Positions 53,736-64,000 of a stretch of DNA of 64,000 bases are shown here, one piece after another. The position numbers and the translations under genes were made by a program. Origin of the DNA: Raffaelea ambrosiae. Its lineage: Eukaryota > Ascomycota > Sordariomycetes > Ophiostomatales > Ophiostomataceae. The number at the start of each line of letters is the position of its first letter. Within the stretch, counting starts at the first letter, position 1. Below the pieces are notes generated by a model, which searched no databases, was not told where the DNA came from, and saw nothing but the letters and a program-made list of their open reading frames with translations. The stretch is from assembly GCA_002778195.1 (NCBI GenBank), contig PCDI01000008.1, positions 248,001 through 312,000 on the forward strand. The letters run 5' to 3'.

Positions 53736-56440
53736 TTACACGACCTCTCCGATGATCTTGGCCGCTTCCTTGTACGTCTCCAGCAGCCGCTCGCACTTTT
53801 CGCGCTCCTTCTTGACGCCGTCGTCCTCGTACAGCAGCTCCTCAAAGAGACCCTCCTTGTAGAGCTCGCTCACCAGGCGGTTCTGGACCACGTCCTTGCA
53901 GTGGTTCACCAACAGGTGCATGATCGCCTTGGGCACCTGGTCGGCAATCGACTCCCGCACAATGTTAAAGTACGACGAGATCAGCGCCCGGATCAGCTCC
54001 GTCTCCATCGCCTCGCGGTCGGTCAGAGCAGGCTCGCCGTTGGACTGGCGAAAAGTCAGCATACTTTCCTTGTGTGCTCCTCCTCCTGCTTCTTCTGCTT
54101 GTTCCATATGTCTGCTACTCACCCCGTAGTTTCCATAGGGATCGGCCCGGTATTCATCCACCTCGCGCAGCGGCTGGATGGGCGACCGCAGCGCCCGCTC
54201 GTCCCGTTGGCGGATGCTCTGGCTAAACGACGGCTCGGCCGTCTGGCTGACGTGCCGGCTAATGTTGGCATTGTGCGCACCGGCACCACCACCGGCACCG
54301 CCGCCGACGCCGCCGGCACCGCCCGGCATGCTTGCGCCGTCCTTGCCAAAAAAGTAGTTGAGGAACGAGTCCTTGGCATTGCCAATGGCCTGGGGGTTGC
54401 CGTTGAGCGCAGCGGCTAGGGCCGAGCCCCCCGCCGAGCCGTTCTCGCGCGCATGCGACGAGCTCCGTCCGTTGGCGGCCTTGTTGGCCTTGCGCAGGGC
54501 CGTGGCGGCGACCCCGGAAATCGACAGCGGGCCGCCGCCCCGGTCGCCGCCGCCGCCCAGCTGGCTGGCCGTGTCGTCGTCGACCATGTACTCCTCGGGC
54601 GTCTCGGTGCCTGCGCCGCCGCCGTTGGCCGCCGCGGCAGCCGCATTGGCGGCGCCAATCTCCTTGAGACGGCGGCGCTCGCGGCGGTCGCGCTCCTCCT
54701 GGATGAGCCGCTTGCGTTCGCGGTCGTTCTTGTCGTTGACCACGTGGCTCATGGCGGCGGCGGCACCCAGAAAGTTGGGGTGGTTGGTGTTGATGTAGGC
54801 GCGCTGGATGGAGATCAGCGACTCGACATAGTTCGAGGCCGGGCCGAGACGCTCGCGCAGCAGATCGGACACAACCTCGATAAGCTTGGCCTGCAGGCGC
54901 GGGAAGCGGCTGAGCTCGGTGTTGCCGCAGGTGTGGCAGATCTTGATGAGCTCTTCGTAGACGAGCTCGACGCAGCGCTGGCTGGGAATCTCGAGGAGCT
55001 TGATCTGGGGTTTGACCAGCAGGTCAAAGGCCATCTCGGGGACAAACAGAGACGGCCGCGGACCGGTGGAGTTGCGGATGGCGGTGCGGATGTCGAGGGC
55101 GGACAGGTTGGAGGTCGGGTCGATGGACTCGAGGGAGCTGCCAAAGACCGAGTTGAAGATGTAGTAGATGCGGGCGCCACCGCACAGCTCCTTGGTGGAG
55201 ATCTCGGTGGAGGTGCCGTCGATGGACGAGATGAACGAGGTGGCGAAGCGGGTCATGAGCTGCAAGATGAGCGAGCCGCGGTGCTCCTTGCCGCTAAAGT
55301 GCTGGTCGCCGTAGCTGGCGAGCTCCTGCTGTGTCTGCCCCATGAGGGTGTTGAGGCGAGCCTTGATGTCGGGGAGGCGGTCACGGATGTGCGCCATCAG
55401 GGTGGTGTTGAGCGCTTTGGCCAGGTAGGGCGTACCGCAGCGGCTGGCAATGTTACGGTAGGCCGGGTGGTGGCGGAAGAACTCGGACTCGCTCTTGAGC
55501 GACTCGTCCATGGGCTTGTTGCCCTGGATGTCCTGCTGGGAGCGGTTGACGACGCCGATCCAGCCCAGCTTCAGCGGATAGACGCGGCCGCTCAGGATGT
55601 CCATCGCGTTGGTGCCGTGGTCCATCAGGTCGACTTTGGTGAGCACACCAATTGTGCGGCGGCCGAGTGGGTCGACGTGGCGGGCCAGCTTGAGGGCTTC
55701 CGAGTTGACAATGTCAACGTTGGCGGGCGAGACGGCCAGGATGATGCTGTTGGGCTTCGCAATGTACTCGGAGATCAGGTTGCGCGTCTGCTTCTCGATA
55801 TCGACGGGCTGGTCGCCAATGGGCACCTTGGTCAGGCCGGGCAGATCGACCAGGGTCAGGTTGAGCACGTGCGGCGAGTAGATCTTGAGGTTGATGGGTT
55901 GGCGGGTGATGCCCTTGTTGCTGCCGGCCACGCGTGACGTCTCGCTCTCGATCTCGCGCTTGACGTCCTGGAAGTCGTTGAAGCGGCGGTTGGGCAGGTG
56001 GTGGAACTCGGCCCATTCGCCCCGGCGCGCGGCGCCCGGGTCCTGGTATGGCAGCGGCGCATTGCCGTTAAGGTTGTTGCTGCTGTCCTCCTCCGGCACG
56101 TTGATCAATTGTAGGATGAGTGGCCGACGGGTGACGATGCCGCTGCCCCGGGGCAGAAAGTCGCGACCGACAATGTTTTCGAGAACGGAGGATTTGCCGG
56201 CGGATTGGGAACCAACGACGACCTGGGGAAAAGAAAAAAAGGGTTAGAGTTTTTTCTTTTTTTTCCTCTTGCTGTGCAATGTCGTTGTGCTTCTCCTTCC
56301 ACTGTCTCGCCATCCTCTTCATGGTCTGCAGTGCCACTTACAATCTGTGGCAAATCCAGTGAATCATTGCCGATTGTGTTGAAGACCAGATCCTGCAGCT
56401 TGTTGACCGTAGTCAACAAGTCATCACCGAGGGCCGCCAT
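53736..56440 (-). CDS. VPS1: Dynamin-like GTPase VPS1
   Basis: Three exons on the minus strand, 56440-56342, 56222-54123 and 54044-53736, give 835 residues. Exon 1 encodes the start (MAALGDDLLTTVNKLQDLVF). Exon 2 begins with VVVGSQSAGKSSVLENIVGR, the G1 P-loop, followed by G2 PRGSGIVTRRP, G3 DLPGLTKVP and G4 TKVDLMD. The stalk follows, then a long Gly/Ala/Ser-rich insert before FLNYFFGKDG. Exon 3 holds the GTPase effector domain (SNGEPALTDREAMETELIRA ... LYEDDGVKKEREKCERLL). The intron between exons 2 and 3 is 78 nt, in frame and free of stops; splicing gives the junction NYG-SNGEPALTDRE expected for VPS1. By family it scissions vesicles in vacuolar sorting, endocytosis and peroxisome division. 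It is about 130 residues longer than yeast VPS1, mostly from the low-complexity insert. Confidence 0.95.
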
Positions 56441-57990
56441 GGCGTCAGCTGGCACGGGAAGAGACGGTGGAAATCAAAATACGCGAAGCCGGTGGAGGGC
56501 GTGTCGAGCCTTTGTTTTGGTCGGTTTCGTGGGTGCCGGCGAGGGGAGGGATGGGAAAAGGGGACGTCGTCTTTCTTTGGCGTGTGGGCGTTTTAGGCGT
56601 ATTTTTTTTTTTTTTTTTGGAGAACACGATCGTGAAATTCTGCGCGGTAATAGGATCCGGACAGTGACAGTCTCGACGGCAACGCAGATTTTGCCAGCAG
56701 GGAGAGCTTGTGTTTTGAGCTCTGCGCCAAACACCAAGGGCGTTAGTCCCTGGTCCAGAGGCTAATGATGAGTGGACGATCTGCGAACAGGGAGTGGGCC
56801 AAGGGGGCCCGATGGAGTGGGGAGGAGGGCCTGGAAAGACAGCGGAAAGACAGGAAACAGAGGCAACAGAGGCTGATAAGAAGGAGACTAACGCTATCGT
56901 GCGGGCGAGGCGAGCTGAAGTCTGGAAAGTTCGGAGAGAGAGAGAAAAGGAGTGGCTTTTGAGGCAAAAGTCGTGAGGATCGTGAGAATCGAAGACGAAG
57001 ACGAGAGACTCGCGCACAGCGAGGACAAGACACCAAAGAAAAGAACAATCGCCGTGAGAGCATAAACTTCAGAGTCGCGTCGGGCGTCCCCACGAATGCT
57101 AAGACCTCTACTATCGACAGGGTTTGTGGGCTCGGGTGCGAGGTGGTATCTTAGTGGTGGTGCTGCTGGCTGGACCAGTGGCCTTTTCGCGGGTTCAGGC
57201 CATTGTTCTGGCTGTTGTCTCTGCGGCGTCGCTGATTGGCTGAGTGCGGCCGAGGGTCCAGGCACGGTTAGGGGGCCAAGTTCAGCGGACGCTCTGGTAA
57301 AGGGTCTACCAGTCGGCCCCATTCCAGGGGGACCGCTTGGAAATGGGTTGGAAATTGGCGATTATGCACCGGCTAGGTCCATGCCAGCTGAGCCACAAGG
57401 CGCCACCTGGCGTGTCAGTGTCCCTGTTCAGCGCCACAGCACACCTGTAAAGCGTGCGCGCCAGGCCTGAAATGCGAAAGTGCCGGATGTGGTGACGTTT
57501 TCCATGTTGTTGTTGTTTTTTTTGTCCCTCCAAATACCGAAGATCGCCTATGCACATAAACTATGCTTAGCTGCATGGGTCGATTTCACTCACACACAGG
57601 CGAATAAAATCGAAAGAATTTGTAGCCTTTCACGCCACGATCTCGATTCTACAGTACGAGTGCGAGAACCACGCGAAAACACACACACTCTCTCCCTCTC
57701 ACGCAGCTGTTTGGTACATAGAAAGTTTCTTTCGCGACGAGGGCAACTGCAAAACACCAGTTCTGTCGGAGTCAGCACCAACGGCCAGCGAGCAGACGTC
57801 ATCGCCGATTTACATCGACGCTGTCCGGCTTGACCGGCCCTCATCCAACTCGGTGTAAGTTCGATGCATGTGGGCAGACACAACGGTACACAGAACTACG
57901 GCCAGTTTTAACACCAACGCAGGGCCAGTTGACACGCGCGCGCGCACACACCGGTCAACTTCTGTTTTTTTTTCTCGTCGAGATCCGACC
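56441..57990. other. Divergent intergenic region VPS1 / COX19
   Basis: 1.55 kb. A T15-16 run lies at about 56604-56620. An ORF at 57096-57470 (plus) lacks any recognisable motif and I do not call it. Presumably contains both promoters. Confidence 0.45.
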
Positions 57991-58505
57991 ATGAGCGCCT
58001 TTGGCAGCCCGGGTGGCGGCACCGTTACTCAGAAACCCATCCCGTGAGTCGTACCAGAGGCAGAAATATAGCAGAGACAACAAAAATAGAAGACGCCAGA
58101 TAGGAACTGACCACCAGCAGACCACAACGAGGGAGTTTTCCATTAGACCATGATGGTAGGAGCACTTATGATTTTTTTTATGTTTTCTTTTTCTGGTCGC
58201 ACACGACTACTGACAAGTCGCAGGCGAATGCAAGTCGGTGATGCAGGACTACCTGAAGTGCATGAAGAAGGTCCGGGGCGTCAACGAGAACGAGTGCCGC
58301 AATCTGGCCAAGTCGTATCTGGCATGTCGTATGGACCGGTGGGTGATGGCTCTTTTTGCTCTGTTCGCTTCCGCGTTCTGTGTGTTCATGCGCTAACAAT
58401 ACCAGGAATCTCATGGCCAAAGACGAGTTCAAAAATCTTGGTTTCAAAGACCCAGAAGAGAAAGCGAAAGAAAGTGAAAAGACGCCAGGAGAGTTGAGGT
58501 GGTAG
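57991..58505 (+). CDS. COX19: Cytochrome c oxidase assembly protein COX19
   Basis: Four small exons, 57991-58043, 58121-58155, 58224-58338 and 58406-58505, join in phase (2, 1, 2) to give exactly 100 residues. The protein shows the twin CX9C fold: CKSVMQDYLKC and CRNLAKSYLAC, with the conserved link VRGVNENE between them. The N terminus PPQRGSFPLDHDGECK and the sequel MDRNLMAKDEFKNLGF are typical of fungal COX19. By family it is imported into the mitochondrial intermembrane space through the Mia40 pathway and helps supply copper to cytochrome oxidase. The 35-nt exon 2 makes this gene easy to miss. Confidence 0.93.
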
Positions 58506-59968
58506 AACACTATTGTACGATACGATACGAACTGGGTATGACAATCAAAAAAAAAATCGAGAAACATCGCGACTTCATAGCATTGTAGGGTTATTTTATT
58601 CTTTTTAAATGGCGAAATGCAAAATAGGACACAACAAAATATGTACCGTGCATAAAAAGCCAGTAGCAGTAACTTACCCATTATCTTGCATGCAGTGCCC
58701 AGCAATGCAGTGCCATGCAGTATGACATGTAACAATGTGTCGTTACAACAAAGAGGTGGTGTGGTACAGATATCCTGCATGTTTACAATTGGACGTCCCT
58801 TTTGTACGAGAGAAGTCACATGAAGCATCGAAAAACGAAATAATAATAAATGAAAAAATAAATGAAAAATAAAAAAGAGCGCGTCCATGTAGCCTACGTG
58901 CGGTGACAGCTTGACGCCGGTTTCGCTCTCCAAAGTCTCCAGAGGTCTCCAGTTTAATTGTTTGGCAGGGCGTCTGTCAAGTGCTGGTAAGTGACTAGTT
59001 GGGCAATTCGCATGGAGAAAAAAGGTTCCTGGGGAACAACCGCAGACAAAAACGTCACAGTCGTTAAGTGCCTCAGACGCTAAGATGGCACCACTCCCAA
59101 CGACGCATGCCAGTCCTTGCCCTGCAGATAGAGGGATAGAGAGATATCTATCCATTGCTTTGTTTTCTGGGTTTTCGTGGGATGCGGCTTAATGTCTTAC
59201 GATCGCCCTTTCCTGCCTTTCTTGCTTTTTTTGGAGAACAAAGAAAATTTGGAGAAGCAAAGCAGAGCTCCTGTGATCCGCCGGGGCAGGCGGGTTGTTT
59301 TCGGAATCGTCCATCCACTGAACGAGCTGCCCTCTGGACATGCTTTGGTAGCAAATGAAACAGCTCCTATTATACACACAGTCCGCGTGCGTGGTCGTGT
59401 GTCTTGCCTTCCTTCCCTCCAGCCTTTCCTTTCCTTCTGGCCTGTTCCATTTTGCCGGCTCTTCTGCCTTGTAGGCAACACAGCGGAGAAAGGCTGCACA
59501 CCCCCCGACAATTGCACAGGCCGCATGCCATGCAGGGGAAGAAAAAAGAAAGATACCGTCCGCAGATGCCTCGGCTTTTTCTCGCCATCTGAAGTTGCAG
59601 GTCATACAGACATGTAAAAGGTATACTAAGTGCTGGGTGTGTAAGATGCGCAGCTCTCAGTGTGTGTGCGGAGTCAAGAAGACAAACCGGACTTACAACG
59701 GACCACCTTTGGGCTACTCCGACTTTCACACGACCACCACCCCCGGGTGTGTGTAGAGCTAGCAGTAGATCTTTCGATTTTGTCTTTTCGTCGTGTATTT
59801 GTATCGTTATTCCTGACCGGTCGTGGGAAGTTCTCTGACAACAACTCCGGAAGTCTGTAGAAAGCCTGTACAATTGCAACCCCCTTCTGGACGTTGTCCG
59901 AGTCTTCTTTCTGCGGTCGTCCCTCTTGGCTTTTCTCAGCCTGTCTACAGCTCGTGACTTCTTTTACC
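58506..59968. other. Gene-free stretch upstream of succinyl-CoA ligase fusion
   Basis: 1.46 kb with no supported gene. A 325-codon antisense ORF (58178-59155) spans part of it and COX19 exons, but reads as low-complexity sequence and is not called. Confidence 0.5.
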
Positions 59969-62236
59969 ATGCTCTCTTCGACGGTGCGCAGGCAGCTCGT
60001 CCGACAGCCTGGTGGCCGGGTCTGCTGTCTGGCATGCCGGCACCGGAGCAGCAGGACTGGTGGTGATGGCAGCATCCACAGCGCTCGCTTCTCCAGCACA
60101 TTCGCCTCGGCTTCCTTGTCCGTCTACGAGAACACCCTCGACCACCTCCGCATCGGCAAGCACACCCGCGTCATCTTCCAGGGCTTCACCGGCCGCCAGG
60201 CGACCGCCAATGCCCGCGAGTCCCTCGACTGGGGCACCAACATTGTCGGCGGCGTCAAGCCAGGCCATACGGGCGAGCACCTAGGGCTGCCCATCCTGCC
60301 GAGCGTCCGCGCCGCCGTCGAGGCCCTCAAGCCGGACGCCACCGGCATCTACGTGCCCGCCGCCCTCGCCCCCGCCGCCATCGAAGAGGCCATCGAGGCC
60401 GAGGTCCCCCTGGTCGTCGCCGTCGCCGAGCACATCCCGCTGCATGCCATCCTGCGCATTGCCTCCATCCTCAAGACGCAGTCCAAGACCAGGCTGGTCG
60501 GCGCCAATTCGCCCGGCATCATCTCGGCCACGGGCCACTGCCGCATCGGCTTCCAGCCCCTGCCCTGCTTCCAGCCGGGCGGCGTTGGCATCGCGGCCAA
60601 GTCGGGGACGCTCAGCTACGAGGCGGTGGCCTCGACCACACGGGCCGGTCTGGGCCAGAGTCTGTGCATTGGCGTCGGCGGGGACATTGTCTCGGGCACG
60701 GATCTGCGCGAGTCGTTGGCCGTGCTGGCCACGGACCCGGATACCGAGGTCATTGCTCTGATCGGCGAGATCGGCGGCACCAGCGAGCTCGAGGCCGCTG
60801 CCTGGATCAAGGAATACAATGCGCGGGAGGCCAACCCCAAGTAAATAAATACAAAATGTCCCCCTCTCGTGCGTGTTTTCTCAGGAATGCGTTGCTGACA
60901 TCCATACAGACCCATCGTGGCTCTCATTGCCGGCATCCAGAGCCCGCGCGATCGCATCATGGGCCATGCCGGCGCCTTCCGACTGCCGACCGAGCCCACC
61001 CCCGGGGAAAAGATCGACGCTCTGCAGGATGCTGGTGCCACCATTGTCGAGCACCCGGAGCTGTTCGGCCCCGCCATCAAAGAGCGGCTGGGCGGTGCCC
61101 CGGGCGGCGGACTGTTCAGCCTCTCGGGCAGCACGACACAGAAGCGCGGTCTTCACACCACCACCAGCACTCGATTCGGTCCGACGAGCCGACGACGACC
61201 GACGATTGCACCCAGATCGACCAGACCAGCAGCAACGTCCCCGTCCCAGAGACGATCCATCTACCTCTCTCAGGACGCCTCTTTTGACCTCCTGCGCTAC
61301 CACGGCCTCAACGCCGCCGAGTACTCGGGCCACGGCGCCCAGCACTACCTCGCCATCAGCATCGACCGCGCCAGCAAAGGGCCCTGTATCCTGGCCTCGC
61401 CCACCGCCTGGGACAACCTGACCCCCGAAGACCGGGACCACCCCCACGAGGACCCCGTGCCCCCACGCTGCTTCCCCTTCGACTATGCCAAGGGCGTCGA
61501 CGGCCTGCTGGTCAGCCGCGTCGCCGACCACATGCGCCTGGGCCACTCGAGCACCGACCATCTGCTGCGCCTGCTCAAGTCGCTCTACAGCATTTTTCTG
61601 GAGAACGAGGCCTTCCTAGTCGAGTGCACCGTCGTGCAGCGCCTGGGCGACGTCAAGGTCGTGCAAGCCCTGTTCGGCCTCGACGACGTACCCTTTGCCG
61701 CGCGGCAGAAGGCCAACGGCGGGGAGCCGGTGAATGCATCCATAGTCGCCACACCAGAAGACCCGGCCGAAGTGGACGCCAAAGAAAGCGGCATCGTGTA
61801 CGTCAAGCTGGACCAGGGCACCGAGGAGTTTTCTCCTCCCCCGGCAATCGGCACCGTCGTCAATGGCGCCGGCCTCGCGATGAACACGGTCGATGCTCTG
61901 TCTATTCTCGGCGGACAGGCCACCAATTTCCTGGACACCGGCGGCAAGGCCACGAGCGAGACAGTCAAAAAGTGTTTCGAGGTCCTCCTCCAAGACCCGC
62001 GGGTCAAGGTCATCTTTGTCAATGTCTTTGGCGGTCTGACGCTGGGCGACATGATTGCGCGCGGCGTGGTGCTGGCGTTCCAGGAGACAAATGTCACCGT
62101 GCCGGTGGTGGTGCGCATCCGGGGCACCAATGAGGAGGAGGGCCAGAAGATCATCCGGGAGAGTGGACTGCCCTTGTTTGCCTATGACAGCTTCCAAGAG
62201 GCGGCGGACAAAGCCATTGAGCTAGCCCAGCAGTAA
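59969..62236 (+). CDS. Fused succinyl-CoA ligase alpha-beta protein, divergent
   Basis: Two exons, 59969-60840 and 60910-62236, give 732 residues. A presequence-like N terminus (RRQLVRQPGG ... HSARFSST) precedes the alpha half, about residues 47-360. That half has the CoA-binding start IFQGFTGRQATANARE, GGVKPG, SGTLSYEAVA, IGEIGGTSELEAAAW and the phosphohistidine motif GHAGAF (His310 by count). In the usual NCPG motif Cys is Ser (ANSPGII). A Ser/Thr/Arg/Pro-rich linker without acidic residues (about 361-409) follows. The beta half (410-732) starts FDLLRYHGLNAAEY and ends with the ligase domain: VVNGAGLAMNTVDAL, ANFLDTGGKA-like, VNVFGGLTLGDMIARG and PVVVRIRGTNEEEG. The beta half appears to lack the first nucleotide-binding part of the ATP-grasp fold. 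It is either a specialised acyl-CoA ligase of the mitochondrion or a degenerate paralogue; the canonical separate subunits must lie elsewhere. Confidence 0.85.
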
Positions 62237-62607
62237 AGTAGATGTCTTAAAAAGATGCCGCTCCTTCTTCGACTGCTACTTTCAGTTATGTTTCGTCTTT
62301 CTGTTTGTTGCCCGATTTGCTTTGTGTTTCTTGATTTTTGATTTTTGATTTTGATTTTGATTTTGATTTCCAATTGAACCCTTTTAGATGGTATATATCA
62401 CAGGTTGCTAGAGTAAGAGTAAACAAGAAAAAAAAAATTTCGAAAATACAAAGTCCGCACAAATGCTATATGCTCGACAATTATGTGAAAAGGATGCAAA
62501 TATGTACGAGACAGATGCAATAAAAATGGCTCCCATGTGTATGTGTATGTGTGTATTCGTATGCAAGCCTTTTCTGTTTCCTTTTCCCAAATCCGCCCAT
62601 GCAGTAT
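62237..62607. other. Convergent 3' spacer
   Basis: 371 bases with a (GATTTT)n-like repeat at about 62332-62368 and A runs. No gene seen. Confidence 0.5.
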
Positions 62608-64000
62608 TTATACCCGTTTCGCCGCAAATATCCATTTTCCTGTAAGAAGGTATGCTTTGAATGTTTTATGGGGCTCACCATCACGGATCTGTTGTTCGGC
62701 CTCCATCTGATGGAGTTTCCATGCCCGAAGAAGCCACCCTTGGCATGTCAGTTACTCAAGCAGTTCTGTGACGCATACTTGCGAGCTGGAAGAATGCTTA
62801 CCAAAAATAAAAGCGCCAGTGTAGCAAATGCCTGTGAATACTTGCACATGGATGTATGAGTCACTGCCAGACGTTCGAAGACTCAGGCCGATCACTTCAG
62901 CAAAAGTGGCTGGTAGAACCAACAGGATCCAGAGAATCGACATAGCTGGTAGACTGTTAGCAGCACTCTCCAAATTAAAAGGGGGAAAAAATTGCATTCG
63001 GGAAACATACCAGACGGCAATAAAGGGATGCCCACGATCTCAGCTGTCACTGGTGCAACAGTGGCCCAGATAATTCCAGCCAAGCCGCCCAGGAGACTGT
63101 AGAATACTAGGCCGCCAAAGAACTTGCCCGCAAAGATCCAGATAAACAGTGCAAACAAGCCCGCCCACAAGGTGCCAAGGAAACAGACATTCATACGGCC
63201 AACAGGGTCACTAATCAAGCCAATGATTGGTCGTCCAACACCTTGGGACAAGTTAAACAGCGCACCGACCAGCGAGCCTTGCGCGGCTGTGTTACCCACA
63301 CTCTGTGCGTAGTCGGGCAGTGAGAAGACAACAATGATGTACGCCAGGATAGAGAAAAATGCCCACGCCACAAGCAGCCAGTACTCGACGCGTTTGAACA
63401 AATCCCAGTGGAAGGCAATGTGTATGGCACCCACAGAGTGGTTGCGATCACGCACAAGTATGGTAGCCACGACGTTCACGGCACACGAGACGATGGCCAG
63501 GATTCGGAAAGCCCACGGCAAGCCAATATTCTTGATCATGGCGTTGGTGGCCAGCGAATAGACGAGACCACCAAAGCCGGAGCCAGAGGTGCCTAGAGAA
63601 TTGGCGAACGAACGGCGCTTGGTGAACCACTGGGGTATGATACCTATGGAGGCGACGAAGATGAATCCCATGCCAATTCCGAATGAGATGCCCTGGCAGA
63701 GCAGAAGCTGCCACATTTTCTTGGTGAACGAAGCGCCGACAAAGGCGATGCTAGCATGTTGTTAGCAACAAAATCTTGTGGAAGGCGTGGAATCCAACGA
63801 CGTACGTTTCAAAAACGATACCAATGGCGAGAGTTGGCTGCGTTCCGATGCGGCGAATGCATTCTGTGGCCAAGGGAGAGATGATGAACGCTTGACAGTT
63901 CTGTTAGCACTGGACGAGGAGATTAGACGGCAAGACGAAGCAGTAAAGAACATACAGATCGAAATAGATAAGCCACCAATAAAGGCAAATGATATGGCGG
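62608..64000 (-). CDS. MFS transporter, monocarboxylate-permease type (5' end outside window)
   Basis: Five exons can be placed on the minus strand: 64000-63956 (cut by the window edge), 63890-63806, 63750-63011, 62945-62802 and 62738-62608. They give about 380 residues of the C-terminal portion, joined in phase (1, 2, 1, 1). Hydrophobic helices alternate with short loops. Signatures include PLATECIRRIGTQPTLAIGI, QGISFGIGMGFIFVASIGII, WFTKRRSFANSLGTSGSGFG and GVGRPIIGLISDPVGR, a pattern of fungal monocarboxylate-porter homologues (MCH/MCT). The last exon encodes a charged cytoplasmic tail (WKLHQMEAEQQIRDGE). The N-terminal first helix or two lie beyond base 64000. Substrate not predictable. 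Confidence 0.85.

Noticed and set aside
54453..55937. 494-codon ORF on the plus strand
   Set aside because: Antisense shadow of VPS1 exon 2; Val/Gly/Asp-rich with no motif.
57096..57470. 124-codon ORF between VPS1 and COX19
   Set aside because: Gly/Pro/Ser-rich, open on both strands, with no motif; lies in a probable double promoter.
58178..59155. 325-codon ORF on the minus strand
   Set aside because: It covers COX19 exons and AT-rich spacer, is Phe/Leu/His-rich, and has no recognisable domain or conserved segment.

Overview
The window looks like nuclear DNA of a filamentous ascomycete (Pezizomycotina, most likely Sordariomycetes). The signs are short introns (about 50-85 nt) with GT..CTAAC/CTGAC..AG signals, GC-rich coding exons separated by T- or A-rich spacers, and a typical fungal gene set: Zn2Cys6-type regulator, pisatin-demethylase-like P450, SWF1, FMC1, VPS1, NPC1-type transporter and a BRCT/Myb RAP1. 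I found no rRNA, convincing tRNA, CRISPR array or intact transposon. Exon structures come from reading splice signals and keeping phase; none has been checked against transcripts.

Left part (1-16.9 kb): the 3' half of a fungal transcription factor is cut by the left edge. It is followed by an FAD monooxygenase, a SET-domain protein with a signal peptide, a five-exon RAP1 telomere protein (minus), the palmitoyltransferase SWF1, an EngB-type mitochondrial GTPase (minus) divergent from FMC1, and a small hypothetical gene.

Middle (17-33.3 kb): three related genes that resemble fungal DUF3632 proteins lie within 12 kb. One is intact (17.6 kb), one is a decayed copy (19.4-20.4 kb) and one is intact and inverted (28.5-29.9 kb). 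They flank a 1,439-residue disordered/helical protein preceded by about 3 kb without genes. AHA1 (Hsp90 co-chaperone) follows.

33.6-42.8 kb: a nitrilase-family amidohydrolase and a pisatin-demethylase-like P450 (both minus) are followed by a decayed gene at 39.5-41.1 kb with two in-frame TAG codons and several frame changes, then a sparse stretch.

Right part (42.8-64 kb): housekeeping genes. These are an NPC1/NCR1 sterol transporter (minus), a 1,643-residue F-box protein with zinc-finger-like segments, VPS1 dynamin (minus), COX19, a fused succinyl-CoA ligase alpha-beta protein, and an MFS monocarboxylate-type transporter cut by the right edge.

Several genes converge on mitochondria (EngB GTPase, FMC1, COX19, the succinyl-CoA ligase fusion) and on membrane traffic (SWF1, NPC1, VPS1), but I see no metabolic gene cluster. 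The most unusual object is the succinyl-CoA ligase fusion: it has a presequence-like linker between its halves, and its beta half appears to lack the front of the ATP-grasp fold and the usual metal ligands.
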